From contig MNCI01003833.1 of assembly GCA_015680685.1 (NCBI GenBank), positions 64,853 through 128,852 of the forward strand: 64,000 nucleotides of DNA. The letters are read 5' to 3'. Positions 1 through 11,658 of this stretch are shown here, piece after piece. Made by a program: the position numbers and the translations under genes. The notes beneath the pieces were generated by a model. That model did not search any database. It saw nothing but the letters and a program-made list of their open reading frames with translations, and had not been told where the DNA came from. Source of the DNA: Gnetum montanum. Taxonomy: Eukaryota > Streptophyta > Gnetopsida > Gnetales > Gnetaceae. Within the stretch, counting starts at the first letter, position 1, and each line of letters begins with the position of its first letter.

Positions 1-640
1 TAGTGTGAGCATGACATACTCCTTAGAGTCATCCCCATAGCACCACTATGTCCACTCCTTCTTTGCCTCAAGATCACCCTTTATGGATAGTTCTACTAGC
101 TATGTCATAGTGTTAGGCAATCCAAGTGCCTATGCTATAGATTTTACTGAGTAGGGAACTTGAATGTCCTTGATTTTGACAATGGACCTCAACCTTGTAT
201 TACTCCAGAAGAGGTATGTTTCTTCCATGTAACACTCTCCACTAGACATGATGATTAGCCACATGAGAGAGATTTGTAGTTGAGTCATGACATATTCTAG
301 AGTTTTCTCAAGGAATGGCCCAAAGTTGATCTCATGAATGATTGATTTTTAAGTTTCTTGGAACCTAATGATGTCAAGATAGGCCTGAGTCAAAGTGACC
401 TCAAGCCTTGGCATAGGTCCAAGCACTTTTCCTTGTTGTGATTGTTCAGTAGGCACTTCTTCATCTAGAATTTTTTGGATAGATTCCACTTCAAGCTCCT
501 TATGAAGAAATCCCATTGCATGGGTTGCTTCTAGCAGTTCTTGGGCTTGTTATTGTTGGTCCCTTTCAGCTTTGGGCTATTTCTCTCATGGTTGAGAGGG
601 TCCCCCTTCCTGTAGGTGCTTTTATTTTGGTAACATTTGT
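1..640 (-). pseudogene. Ath-1 ORF downstream of integrase (env-like position), partial
   Basis: Read on the minus strand this stretch has long coding-like runs interrupted by a few stops. It matches about 30050-30580 in Ath-2 block by block, for example the run PTEQSQQGKVLGPMPRLEVT. Athila elements are known for an extra ORF after pol, often called env-like, and this ORF has that position. I see no signal peptide or membrane segment in this part, so a glycoprotein role is not supported. The homologous reading frame in two copies indicates that it was once a real protein. Only its N-terminal part falls in the window. Confidence 0.6.
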
Positions 641-2519
641 AATCACAATGAAACCATGGGTTCACAATTGTTATGTAATTTGAAGTAGTTGGGTTACCTT
701 TATCTATTTAGCATAGTTACACTTGGCTAAGTTGTGATTATGGTTGATTTAATTACTCCAATTATCATTTTACTTATGTGTTGTCATTAATAAATCATCC
801 TAGAGGTTGTTGGAATGGTTAACTGTAAAAAAATTAATGTTTATTTGTTATTAATGTTATTAATCCTTTGAGGGAGTTAGAAAACTGTTCAAAAATTTTC
901 ATTAGAAACCTTAAGGTTTGTGGTCCCCACAATAAAGATCTTACCTCTGGTAAGTGCAAGGTCAAAAAACAGAGTGATTTGGACAAATGGTTGGGAAGTA
1001 ATGAGATTTGGAAGGTTTTGGGCTCTAAAAAATTGCAAAAGCTCCCCTTGTGTTATGAGCATATAACAAAAAATTCCTAAGTACTCGGTGGTATATATAG
1101 GATGTAAGCACTATGTTGACAAGGCCTTGTCAATGCACTTGTTAACCATCATAGATAATTGTTGACTTTGGTCAAACTTGCAAAATACAAAGAATTTTTG
1201 AATGAAATTGGGGTCAAATGAAATCTCAAAAGGCCGAGAATATTATGAAAACATGAGAAGAGTGCATTAGATCTCGTAAATTTGAAAAAATGGAGAAAAA
1301 TTGATTCAAGAGATGAATGAAATAAAAGGTTAAGAAGCACTAAGTAGAATACTCAATGGAATATGTGAAAGATAGGATTGTAGCAATGTCAAAGGTAAGG
1401 AATATTAACTAACCATGTCAAAAGCTACGGAAGGGGATCCTCCCCATAGTAGGCTCATGTCCTTGTTGCCCTTGCATAACCTCAACTAAGGAGTTTGTGG
1501 GCCCCACAGTAAATTAATGTTCATGAAAAGTTAAGGACCAACCAGAAAGAATCTACCCAAGAATTCAAACACATCATACCAAGACATAGAGCATGGAAAC
1601 TAGGTGAGTTATGGGAGTATGGATGGATGATAGAGAAGCTGAAATGGAGTTTCAAATTGAGGTCATAAGAAGTCCCTTGTGGAATTTGTGTTTAAAATGA
1701 CCTGGGAAGTTCCATCCTTAGTCCAAAACAAAATCATCCACTATCAGTGATTTCACATCCTCACCCTAAGATCGATCCATCCACACAAGACACGGGAGTG
1801 CTTCCACAAGAAAACCATCATTCCATAAGGAGAAGAAAAGAGAGAAGTAGGAACTAAGAGAATGCCTTAGTTAGAGGGGACCATTAGGCATAGATGCATG
1901 TCTTTCTAGTCCCATAACTAGTGCTTGTAGCTTGTTTATTTGTCCAAGGGATGTGCTTTGATTTTTGATTTTTTTAAAATGGGAACCACACCATGTAAGA
2001 ACTTTATTCACTTATTGAGTCTAAGAGGTGTGCTTTGAATCTCCATCGATTTTTTTTTTGAATTTTTGTATGGGAACCATACCATGTAAAGACTTTATTT
2101 GACTTCCTATTAGTGTTTGGTATGGAATGGTAAGAAGTCTATGACAAACACTTAAGCACTCAAGTAAGTAGAAGAGTACAAAGAGTAGTGAGTTCCCTTG
2201 AAGTCACACCCTTTATAAACCTTTGAATCCTTCCTAATGGAAGGGACCTAAAATTCCCAAAACAAGGAAAACCATAGAGTTCATTGGATGGGTGAATGAC
2301 GTGGGCTCATTGCCTATTCCATGAAAAATAAACCATGTCAAAGGCATTAGACATTAGAATTAAAAAATAGAAATAAACATCGACAATCACAACATTAAGC
2401 ACAAACCATCATTAGTAAACAACAATAGTGACACTATGTCCTATGACAAGAGAGCAATTTTATTAGCACTAATTAATTTTCATCTAGCACATTTAGGTTG
2501 ATTAATCATTCTTTCTATG
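641..2519 (-). other. Ath-1 non-coding spacer between integrase and the downstream ORF
   Basis: About 1.9 kb without a credible reading frame on either strand. It aligns in reverse complement with 27900-29930 of Ath-2, including the block around 1500-1700 that matches about 28900-29100. Short T-runs at 2048-2058 and polypurine stretches are present. A frame of 70 codons at 868-1080 on the plus strand is antisense to this spacer and is not matched as protein in the other copy, so I do not call it a gene. Confidence 0.7.
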
Positions 2520-3350
2520 GTAGACTTAGGTCAAGATCTAGATGACAAGCTGTTGAGAGTGTATGAAGTTTGAACTAGATTGGAAGTGTTGGAAGTTTTT
2601 CACACACTAACTTGTAGGGAGAATAGCCAATATGAAGTTTCCATGTTGAATGATAAACCTAGAGAGCATCATCAATTTTTGTACTCCAATCCTTCTTATA
2701 TTTGCTAATCATCTACGTTAGTATTTTTGTGATCTCTTGGTTGGTTACCTCTACTTAACTATTGGCTTAGGGGTGATAAGGTGTTGTTAATTTATGTTCA
2801 AACCCCAAGCGTTGCATTAATTTTCTAAAAGTGGCACTTGTGAAATGAGTTTCATTATTAGAAATTAGTGAACATGGAACCCCAAACCTATTTATAATAT
2901 TTTGTTATATAAATTTAGTTGCAGTGGATGATGTACAATCATTAACAATTTTTGCTTCTACCCATTTTCTGCAGTAGTCAATTGCTACTATAATATATGT
3001 CTTTCCATTGGACATGGGTGTGATGGGATCCATGAAGTCAATGCGCCATATGTCAAAACGTTCCAATGGTTCAATCCACTATTGAGGACCTTCCATGTGA
3101 GCGATCAACCCCTTGTCTCATTGATAATGTTCACAAGATTAGACAAACTAATGGGTATCCCTAAAGATTGTAGGCTAGTAGTATCTTGCCATTAGAATTT
3201 TTTCTACCATGCATCTCCTTGCATAGTGGCCTCTGCAAGGACCTTCATGAACATTCTAGATAATACATAGTTGATCTTCGTCAGGGAGACACCAATGAAT
3301 TAGGCCATAGGCACACTCCTTATAGAGGTGTCTATTGATTTCCATGAAGT
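2520..3350 (-). pseudogene. Ath-1 integrase, degraded
   Basis: Retroviral-type integrase that would insert the element's cDNA into the genome. The minus-strand reading shows part of the zinc-binding region (HEGPCRGHY at about 3230-3256), then the DDE core. The first Asp lies in WRIDFMDPI. The second catalytic Asp is replaced by Asn (SNNETHF where family members have SDNGTHF), and the third, Glu, is kept in QVEVTNQEI. Several in-frame stops follow. The C-terminal region ends near 2520 with wording that matches Ath-2 at 27370-27510. It is inactive, both by the stops and by the lost Asp. Confidence 0.8.
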
Positions 3351-4202
3351 ATTTGACTCAATGAAGAAATTGTTGCATCTTTCTAAAATCCAAATCTTGT
3401 AGCATCTCTTGAGTGAGAAGATAAGTGAGGATTCCATTATACCATGTTGCTTTTGCAAACATTTGTTCACTTATTACTCTTGTAAAGAGGAATTCGTCTA
3501 GAAATTGATCAAAGAGTAGGCTCTCCTTCTCTTTATTATTCCATCTTAAGTAGGTGAGGTGATCAACAACCACATTCTTGGTCCCTTTTTGATCTACCAT
3601 TCTAAGATCAAATTCCTACAAGATGACTAGCCACCGTATGACACAAGGTCTCATTGTTGGCTTATTCATGAGAAAGCAAATTGCACTATGGTCCATGTGC
3701 ACAAATACTTTGTAGCCAAGCACATAGTGCCTAAATTTTTTCAAAGTGTACACCACTGCCATTAGTTATTTCTCCATGATGGTGTAATTTAACTATCATT
3801 CCACAATGCTTTAGCTTGCATAGTGGATATATTATGGGCATTTCTTATCATCCATCTATGTGAGCATTTCTCCCAATGCATAGTTGGATGCATCCATCAT
3901 AATATGGAAGGGTCTAGACCAATCTGGTGCTTGTAGGATTGGTGTTTCTACAAGTTTTTCTTTTAACTGTTGGAATGCATGTTCACATTCTTTGGTCCAA
4001 ATCAAAGGTGCATCTTTCTTTATAAGCTCTACCAACAACTTTGCGATCTTAGAGAAATTCTATATGAATTGTTGGTAGTATCTAGTGTATCCAAGGAATG
4101 ACCAAACATCTTTAATAGTCTCTAGTTGGCATGTTATTCATTAGATGAACCTTCTCTTTTCTGGGTTTACCTCAATCCCTTTTTGTAAAATTCAGTATCC
4201 TA
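3351..4202 (-). pseudogene. Ath-1 reverse transcriptase C-terminus and RNase H, degraded
   Basis: Minus strand. The RT thumb region and RNase H are recognisable: HAFQQLKEKLVETPILQAPD at about 3930-3990, followed by PFHIMMDASNYALG, which carries the first RNase H Asp. Further on are the KKFRHYVLGYKVFVHMDHSA-type core and the linker MVDQKGTKNVVVDHLTYLRW (3540-3600). The same linker is in Ath-2 at 26440-26500. The catalytic YMDD part of RT lies upstream of the break at 4202 and is absent. Confidence 0.85.
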
Positions 4203-4246
4203 GTTAATGTGGAAACATGTAAACATGTGTTACAATCCCTCACTTA
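4203..4246 (-). repeat. Cop-1 3' LTR stub and polypurine tract
   Basis: 4203-4234 on the plus strand ends ...AACATGTGTTACA. It matches 33919-33950, the outer end of the Cop-1 5' LTR, apart from mostly transition differences. Immediately inside is 4235-4246, read on the minus strand as AAGTGAGGGAT, a typical copia polypurine tract directly before an LTR starting TGTAACA. Only about 32 bp of this LTR remain. Confidence 0.75.
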
Positions 4247-4559
4247 ATCTCCATATTTAATCAAGTCCAGAGTTCAAGAAATAAATGCATGAATCATAGA
4301 AATATTTCCTCTTAATGTGAGTATTATCTTTCATGTATTACAATGCATTATTTCTCAAACATAATTCCTTATATGGTAACTAGATTTATGAAAAAACCAA
4401 TGTTCATTTTAGGTCCTGCCATATGTGAATTTTCTCTCATAACTATATATGAAAACCATATGAGAAAATAGCACAATTGAATAAGAGTTTCATTAAGAGT
4501 ATAAAGTTGTATGTACCACAAAGTACATTATGAAACCAAGTCCCATCTAAACTACATGA

Positions 4560-6394
4560 TCCTTAAATAAAGGATAAACTATCATCAATTCAGTGCATAT
4601 GTGCTCAATGACCACTTTTTTTTCATTAATGTGTTCCCTTATGGCTAAGTACTTTATGTCAATGTGTTACTTCAACTACCATTCTTATTATTTTTATCCA
4701 TAAAGATAGTAACTGAATTGTCACAAAACATTCTTAATGGCCTAAATACAGAATCCACAATTTTAAGCCTTGATATGAAACTCTTTAACCATACACCATG
4801 TGAAGTAATCTCAAAACAAGAAACAAACTCTACCTCCATGGTTGAAGTAGCAACCAAATTTTTCTTTTCACTCCTCTAGTTAGCATAAAAAGATAACCAA
4901 ATGTTGATTTCCATGAATTAACATAGCAAGCAAAGTTTGAATTGGAGTAGCCTGTCACCTCCAAGGAGTCAGTTCATTTATACATAATCATGTAATCTTT
5001 TGTACCTTGAAGGTACCTCATCACTTCGTTTGTAGCCCTCTAGTGGTTAATACCTAGATTACCTTGATATCTATCCAACATTCCCATAGCAAATGCAATG
5101 TTAGGTCTTGTGTAGATCTAAGCATACATAAGGCTTCCAATAGCTAAAGCATATGTAATGTTGCTCATCTGAATTTTCTCTAAATCATTCCCAGGAAACT
5201 AGTTCAAATTAAACCTATCACCATTCACAATGAGTGCTATAGTTGGTGAAGAATCTTTCATTTTAAACCTCTCTAAAACTTTATTAATATAGGTTTCCTG
5301 CGATAGTCCTAGAATACATCTAGATCTATCCCTATGGATCTAAATGCCAATGACATAAGTTGCCTTACCAATATCCTTCATGTCAAAATTCTTAGAGAGA
5401 AAATTTTTTACGGCATATAGAAATCCACTATTATTGGTTGCAAGAAGGATATCATCCACATTTCAAACAAGGAAATATATTTTGCTCCCACTAACATTCT
5501 TGTATATACATTGATCCATGATGTTTTCTTCAAAACCAAATGAAGTGATATCATGGAATTATAAGTACCATTGATAGGAGGGTTGTTTCAATCTATATAT
5601 GGATTTCTTGAGCTTGCATACTAATTACTCACCATCACTAGAGGAAAATCCTTAAGGTTGTTTCATATAAACCTCTTCCTCTAGATCACCATTGAGGAAT
5701 GCTCTTTTCACATCTATTTGATGTAATTCAAGATTAAAATGGGCAACCAATGCCATAATAACAAGAAGGAAGAAAAGGTATCCTTATAATCTATTTCTTC
5801 TTTTTGAGTGATCCCTTTAGTGATAAGTCTGGCCTTATATATTTCAATGTTTCCCAATAAGTCTTTCTTAGTCTTGAAGACCCATTTGCATCCAATGGCT
5901 TTTACATCATTTAGAAACTTTACAAGATCCAAGACTCCATTAGATGACATAGAGTTCATCTCATCTTTCATGCCATCATACCACAAGCTAGATTCCTTAC
6001 AACTCATGGCTTATGAAAATGTTTTGAGATCATTTTCAGCTCCTATGTTGTAGTTAGACTCCTATAGATACACCATATAGTCACTAGGAATTGCTGATCG
6101 TCTTACTCTAGTAAATCTTCTTAATGTTGATTCATCATTCTCTTGAGGATAATGATGTTGAATAGGCTATTCAATAGGTTTTGGTATCTATTATTCAACT
6201 GGATCTACTACTTCTTGATCAGTAGTTTATGGAACTTCAATGACTGGTTGTTGTTCATTACGCATTTTTGTTCTAGGTGTATTGTGCACAATAATTAGTC
6301 TATCATTTGAAGTAGTGGTTTGAGCATCTATATGATTTATCTCAAGAACAATGTTCCAAGATCTACTATTCCCACTAATCAAGTCATTCTCAAG
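4560..6394 (-). pseudogene. Cop-1 reverse transcriptase and RNase H, degraded
   Basis: Copia RT-RNase H on the minus strand. The RT start is WYDGMKDEMNSMSSNGVLDL to CKWVFKTKKDLLGNIEIYKA (5850-6000), followed by a DVKRAF-type segment with the first catalytic Asp near 5700. The active site reads NVDDILLATNN (about 5440-5470) in place of YVDDILLATNN, so both catalytic Asp remain. RNase H (4672-4857) contains the family wording TMEVEFVSCFEITSHGVWL and CDNSVT. Several stops interrupt the frame. The upstream linker to integrase is broken by the solo LTR. Confidence 0.88.
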
Positions 6395-7319
6395 TGATGA
6401 ATCATGGTTTGTTAGGTGCTGATATTAGACCCTTATTAACCAGGTGTTGATATCAGACCCCTATTATTAGATCCTTAATATTTGATGAGTCCTAATATTG
6501 GACCCCTGTTATCAAACCCCCAATATACATGATATTGTGGCCCGATAAGTGATATCACATATGCGATATCGTGGTTCCTGTGTGAGCCTATAAATACAAA
6601 ATGGGGCACACAAGAAAGTAATAGTCAGTTTTAGAAGTCAGTTTAATGTTAGAGTAGAGTCTTTTTGTCATTATTTTCCTCTCAACCCTTTACCCCAATG
6701 AATGCCTACAATGTGATGATTGTAATTGTATAACATCCTTTATTCGAGTGTGGTGTACTTGGACTTGCACATGACCAGAAATAAAGATTGAGATTACTTC
6801 ATCATTGTATAATTCACTTAGTTTAATTACTTAATTTTAATTATTATTAAATTTATAATGATTATAACTTAATCACGAGCATCTACGTGTGACTACTGGG
6901 TATCCCAGTAGCATACTCGGGTCATGCACTTGGTAATCCTAGTGGTAGTCATGCACGAGGCCTAAGATGTGTATGGATGATTAAGGAATATATGCTCATT
7001 GCACTTAGGCTAGCTTAGACTCTCTCTCCCTATCTTCTCTTAGTATATCTCTCTCTCTCTCCCTTTTCCTCCTAACTTAGCTAAGATTATTTTCCATCGC
7101 CTCTAGGAGTAGCATTAGTTAGGAACAAATCATACACCTTACTCTAAACTAAACCATATGTGATAAAGTAAATACTAGTCCATGTGGGAAGACAAAAAAT
7201 TGTGATAAGTGAGTAACTATCTAGATACCACAACTAGCCCATCTACAAAGTTTGACTGAATCATGTGTGAAACACTTGTATTCATATGGTTGAGTGTAGG
7301 GGTACCTCGCCACTCATCA
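6395..7319 (+). mobile_element. Solo LTR (Athila-related), with TCAAG target duplication
   Basis: A 925-bp LTR starts TGATGAAT and ends CCACTCATCA. It is flanked on both sides by TCAAG (6390-6394 and 7320-7324), the 5-bp target duplication left by Ty3/gypsy integration. It sits inside Cop-1 between integrase and RT and has no internal region, so it is a solo LTR formed by LTR-LTR recombination. Its 3' end and the block with TTTATTC and AATAAAG (about 6740-6790) match the Ath-2 LTRs, which fixes orientation as plus. Its 5' half is different, so it belongs to a sister family. Confidence 0.9.
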
Positions 7320-8540
7320 TCAAGAAATTTAGCATTCCTTGATTTCACAAACCTAGCAGGATGTGATGGATAATAAAAATTGTATCTCTTAGACCATTTA
7401 GCATATCTAATGAAATACCCACTTATGGTCCTTGGCTCTAGCTTCTTTTCTCATGGATTATAGGCTCTTACTTTAGATAGGCATCCCCAAATGCGTATAT
7501 GTCACAAACTCAGTTTTCAACCTTTTCATTATTCAAATGCTATCTTTCAGACAGCCTTGGTTGGAACTCAGTTTAATATATACACTACCATATTGAGAGC
7601 TTTAGTCCATAAAAAATTAGGAAGCTTGGAGCCACTAAGCATACTCCACACCATGTCCAATAATGTTTGGTTTCTTATTTCTGCCAAACCATTCTATTTT
7701 GGAGAACCAAGCATAGTGTATAGGGCAACAATTCCACACTCTTGAAGAAACTTAGCAAATGGACCAGGTGCTTGTCCATCATCAGTATATCCACCATAGT
7801 ATTCACCACCTCAATAAGATATCACTAACTTTATTTTCTTACCACATTATTTCTCTACTTCAACCTTAAACACCTGAACGACATCTATAGCTTCACTCTT
7901 GTTATGAAGCAGGTAGAAATACAATCATCAGTAAATGTAATGAATTACTTTTAATCATACACATTAATATCTAGAGTAAAAATATCTATATGTATGATCT
8001 CTAATAAGTTTGAACTCCTCTTGGAAACTTTCTTTGACATATTAGTCTTCTTTCCCTTTATGCAACCTACACAAGTGTCAAAGTTAGTAAAATCCAGAGT
8101 ACTAAGTACTCCATCATTTACTAATCTCTTTATTCTCTCAATAGAAATATGTCCTAATATATGATGCCACAACATAGAGGATTCATCATTGATAACACAT
8201 CTCTTAATGGTAGCATGAACATGCATAGAAGTATATGAAGTTTCCTTTTGTAAATTAATGTTAAAAGACCATCTGTCAATGTACCACTTCCAATAAGTCC
8301 AGCTCTATAATATAGACTAAATATAGCATTTGAAAAAATTAAGGAAAATTCCAATGATACAAGCCTTGAAATAAAAATTAAATTCCTTGAAAAACTTGGA
8401 ATATAAAATGTCTTTTCCCACTCTAAAAAAAAACCATTTCTTAAAACTAATTTGCATGTTCTGGTTGCCTCCACATGTGAAAGCATTTTATTACCTAAAT
8501 AGATTCATGACTCACTTTCCACTTGCTTCATTAGGTTTTA
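7320..8540 (-). pseudogene. Cop-1 integrase region, degraded
   Basis: The minus strand shows the GAG-pre-integrase and zinc-binding region LWHHILGHISIERIKRLVND (about 8110-8170), then TCVGCIKGKKTN with the Cys pair (about 8045-8080), then the start of the core, LLEIIHIDIFTLDI, with the first catalytic Asp (about 7965-8005). The segment 8154-8486 is the protease-integrase linker in an overlapping frame, so a frameshift separates it from the core. Towards 7320-7740 the C-terminal part, PSHPARFVKS-like wording, is readable with stops. Confidence 0.8.
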
Positions 8541-9430
8541 CACCTCCTACAAGGAATTGGTAACATGGATTGTAGAACTAGAGGTAATCCACCATGTGTC
8601 ATGTCCAACATCAACCATATTAGATTCAAAACAAACAAGTGAGTGTTGAGTACCTTTATTTTCAAGCCATTTTTGATATTTAGGATAATCCTCCTTTATG
8701 TGCCATTTATTTTTGTAGAAAAAGAATTTTGAGTCATTCTTAATATTAGATTTTGTAGGTAATTTGAACTTCCACTTTCCTTTGTCTTTTTCTTTATTCT
8801 TCTCTTCTATGACTAGATACACACACTCTCTTGCATCCATTGCAAGTCTACCCTCTTCTTGTACACACATGGTCATTAGTTCTTTCATTGACCATTTGTC
8901 CCTATGTGTGTTATAAGAAATCTTAAAAGGTCTATACTCCAGTGGAAGTGTGTTTAAGATGTAGTGCACAGGGAAATATTTTGACATGTCAACCTCAAGA
9001 GTTTTGAGTTGGGTCACTATATCCCTCATTTTCATGATGTCATGCACACCATGAATTTCGATGAGCTTCATGGATGAGAAATTCATTATTAAGATGCTAG
9101 CCAACACTTTGTTTGATGATTCAAATTGTTCATGAATTACCTTTAAAAAATGCACACATTATCATACTATTCCAGTGAACCATGCATATTAGTCGAGATC
9201 TTGATTTTTATGAACATGACACAAAGACAATTAAATCGCTCACATTTTTCACAATTAGCAATATCATTTGGATGGCTAGTTGTTGTAATGGTAGGTGGTT
9301 CATTGTTATGGATAGCATAATCAATGTTCATCTAGCCTAAATGAAGAATAATTCTCTCCTTCCACACCTTATAACTATCACCCTTTAATTCAAGAATGTC
9401 ACATTTAAAATCAGAGTAGCTTATAGGTTG
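8541..9430 (-). pseudogene. Cop-1 Gag and start of protease
   Basis: A 202-codon open stretch (8547-9155) plus a degraded N-terminus up to about 9430. Gag packages the RNA, and the fold is of the copia UBN2 type (LEVDMSKYFPVHYILNTLP, about 8930-8990). The nucleocapsid zinc knuckle, normally CX2CX4HX4C, reads FFFYKNKWHIKEDYP (about 8680-8725), so all three Cys are lost while His stays. The protease active site follows near 8560-8600 as DTWWITSSSTIHVTNS. The catalytic Asp-Ser-Gly has become Thr-Ser-Ser, and a stop closes the frame at 8547. Confidence 0.85.
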
Positions 9431-10080
9431 TATAGCTACATAATTAAACATGCTTATGTTACTAAATTTGAGGTTAAAACATCATAAGACATGTTTACCA
9501 ATATAAATCAGGTAAAAATATAAATCGTATGACATAAAATTTCCTATGGGCTAAATTTTAATTCAAACATATTCATATATTGTTACAATGAAATTGTTAA
9601 ATTATATTCCTTTTCTTATTCCATATGGAAAAATTAAGACAAATAATTTAACATATCATCCTAATTAATCATATTAAATATAATAAAAATTATTATGGGA
9701 TAAATTTTATTAAATTACATATGATTAATTACAATTTAATTTTCCATATGTGATCCAAAACATTTAACAATTTTGCACAATTAAAGATGTTGTGGTTATG
9801 CTCTAGTACAAAAAATAAAGAAAAAAGAAAGGTCACAAGTTACAATTTTATGCATGAAAAAATATGCATTACAAAATTTTAACATTATTTAAATAAAGAA
9901 ACTTTATGCATAGTTCAAATCCCCAAAATATCACCTAACCCAACACCTGTCATGCCTTGCAGAAAGGACCCACACAACCAATGTCGTAGAGGTTAGTAAT
10001 TTTATAGGGATGTCCATCTCAATCATAGTAAGCCTTCCACTTACTAATCGGTAATGGCATCAAGCCAGAGATAGAGATGA
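9431..10080 (-). other. Cop-1 leader, non-coding
   Basis: An AT-rich untranslated stretch lies between the primer binding site and gag. I see no reading frame, no repeat structure and no RNA gene in it. Confidence 0.6.
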
Positions 10081-10095
10081 ATATTTGATACCAAA
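10081..10095 (-). promoter_or_regulatory. Cop-1 primer binding site (initiator tRNA-Met type)
   Basis: Read on the minus strand directly after the 5' LTR end (...CCTACA), the sequence is TTTGGTATCAAATAT. Plant copia elements use TGGTATCAGAGC, complementary to initiator tRNA-Met; eight bases match and the end is mutated. Confidence 0.75.
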
Positions 10096-10473
10096 TGTAG
10101 GACAAAATTCATGGATTGCATAAGAAATTCACATGCATAGATAACTAGAAATGCACAATGTAAAAGCAAATGGAACTAACCTCTAGCCATTGATTCCTTG
10201 AATTAAACTTGGCGTTTAGATTCTTCTTTCACATTGGCACTATGGAATGATGGTGTATGCAACCCCTAAGCATCTATGAAAGGGATCAAAACTACAATCC
10301 TACTATGATACATGGTATGTTTGTTCTCCCATCAAGAACAAATTTATAGGCCATGGAATTGATTACCATGAGAAATTAGAAAAAGTAAGAGACCCAATGC
10401 CAAGATGTAAATGCATAATTCCAATGAGTAAATGTGTAAATGCATTACTGAATATGAAGGTTAGCTTGATGCA
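10096..10473 (-). repeat. Cop-1 5' LTR, inner part
   Basis: Plus-strand start TGTAGGACAAAATTC next to the primer binding site. The LTR is interrupted at 10473 by Ath-2 and continues at 33915-33950, ending ATGTTACA. Rejoined length is about 410 bp. It has no counterpart long enough to date, since the 3' LTR is only a stub. Confidence 0.75.
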
Positions 10474-11223
10474 TGATGAGTTGCATTAAGTTGGCTATGT
10501 TGTTGAGGCCTCATCGACTAGCCTAGTCAACAATAGGAGTCATTGAGTGTATGGATCTTTATTCAAGCATTGTTGTACCTGAGCACAATAGTGTTTGTAG
10601 TAATAAAGGTGAGCTTTCTGATAAAATTTGTAACACTTTAGATAGATTAGCTATTTTATATATGCATTTTCTATTTCCAATTATTTATTAAATTCTTTCA
10701 ATTAGTTATTAAATATTTTCTAGTTATTACATTAATGAGGAAATTAAGCAATATAGATTACACACATAAGTACGACTACTTCGAGTGTAACACATATTTT
10801 CTTGGTAATCCCATTAGCGTTATTGCTTGGTACACCCAGTAGCGTAGCGCTTGGTGGCCCAACAGTGGATATGTGGTTTTAGAACATGTATAGAAAGTGG
10901 AAATGGATACTTATGTTAGGATTATTTATATGATTAATTAATTAGTTAATTTAGATTACTTAATCAAATTCCTTTTTATCTACATTTTAAGGATTCAACT
11001 ATAAAACATAAAAATGATAAAAATTGAATGCCTTAGTTACACTTAACCATACCAACATATGTCACAAGGGTAATTGGTAAGACAACGATTGACCTTAAGG
11101 CTAGATTCACTTGCTAAAGGGCTAGTGCACTGAAATTGAAAAAGTTTGTGGAATTCAAACGAATCACATGTGAACACTTCATAATTCATATGGTTGGATG
11201 TAGGGGTACCTCATCGCTCATCA
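10474..11223 (+). repeat. Ath-2 5' LTR
   Basis: A 750-bp LTR, TGATGAGTTG...CATCGCTCATCA. It is about 150 bp shorter than the 3' LTR: a block present at about 33075-33235 is missing around 10535. It carries the conserved block GATCTTTATTCAAGCATT and a polyadenylation-type AATAAA (10602-10607) shared with the LTRs at 33016, 36098 and 59446. The block TGGTAATCCCA...TTGGTA near 10800 is also shared. Confidence 0.9.
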
Positions 11224-11243
11224 TTGGCATCATTGTTGGGGAC
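11224..11243 (+). promoter_or_regulatory. Ath-2 primer binding site (tRNA-Asp type)
   Basis: Directly after the LTR comes TTGGCATCATTGTTGGGGAC. The Athila-type site complementary to the 3' end of tRNA-Asp is TGGCGCCGTTGCCGGGGA. Every difference is a C to T or G to A change, mostly at CpG. This assigns the primer and supports the lineage. Confidence 0.8.
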
Positions 11244-11658
11244 TTTCTTTGTGGAATGTGTGCTATTTAGGTCTAAGTGAATATCATTCTATCATTGTAT
11301 GAACCTAAAGGTCAATATCATTCCCACTATACATAGAGCTATAAAATCACATTGACATTGTTTTTCAAAATTTCTTCTTCTTCTCACAAGCACGAGGATA
11401 TCAAACCACTGATCCCATAAGAATGCTAGGTGGTAAACACTCATCCATATGAGTTTCTGCTAAATTTCATCTTCATCCTATATTAGGATGAATAGATGAG
11501 ATGGCATGAAATGGATGGAAATTTTGTCCTCTCCCTTAATAGATCTATGCCTAGGATGCTATTCAAAACCATTAAGAAGTTGGGCATAGTAGATCTTCAT
11601 GAAGAATATGTTCTGGATGGTTATGACACTCAAAACTACTATCCCACTAAAACATAAT
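11244..11658 (+). pseudogene. Ath-2 leader and start of Gag, cut by Tat-A
   Basis: From about 11390 a degraded gag reading frame is visible on the plus strand. It ends at the Tat-A insertion with LHEEYVLDGYDTQNYYP. The segment from about 11430 aligns in protein with Ath-3 (minus strand, about 58960-59190), including two TAG stops at identical positions around DE (about 11480-11495). The rest of gag is missing: after Tat-A the frame resumes near the gag C-terminus, so some gag was lost. Confidence 0.65.

Larger units (their letters stand above)
1..4202 (-). mobile_element. Ath-1: Athila-like Ty3/gypsy element, 3' part, runs off the left edge
   Basis: Minus-strand internal region with, in element order, the end of RT, RNase H, integrase, a long non-coding spacer and the start of a further ORF. 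It is colinear with and clearly homologous to the plus-strand Ath-2 copy (about 25840-30580), so the two form a widely spaced inverted repeat. Homology starts abruptly at 4202, where Cop-1 LTR sequence begins, so RT fingers/palm, protease, gag and 5' LTR are missing here. The 3' LTR would lie left of the window. Assignment to Athila rests on the RT/RNase H wording shared with Ath-2 and on Ath-2's tRNA-Asp-type primer binding site. Confidence 0.85.
4203..10473 (-). mobile_element. Cop-1: Ty1/copia element, nearly full length, nested and decayed
   Basis: Minus-strand copia with the diagnostic order gag, protease, integrase, RT, RNase H. It has a 5' LTR (10096-10473 plus 33915-33950), an initiator-Met-type primer binding site, a polypurine tract and a 32-bp stub of 3' LTR. 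A solo LTR (6395-7319) lies between integrase and RT, and Ath-2 sits in the 5' LTR. Net length without insertions is about 5.4 kb, normal for copia. The 3' LTR is cut at 4203, where Ath-1 begins, so a deletion joined the two. All frames carry many stops. Confidence 0.88.

Noticed and set aside
868-1080. A 70-codon frame on the plus strand
   Set aside because: It is antisense to the Ath-1 spacer and not kept as protein in the Ath-2 copy.
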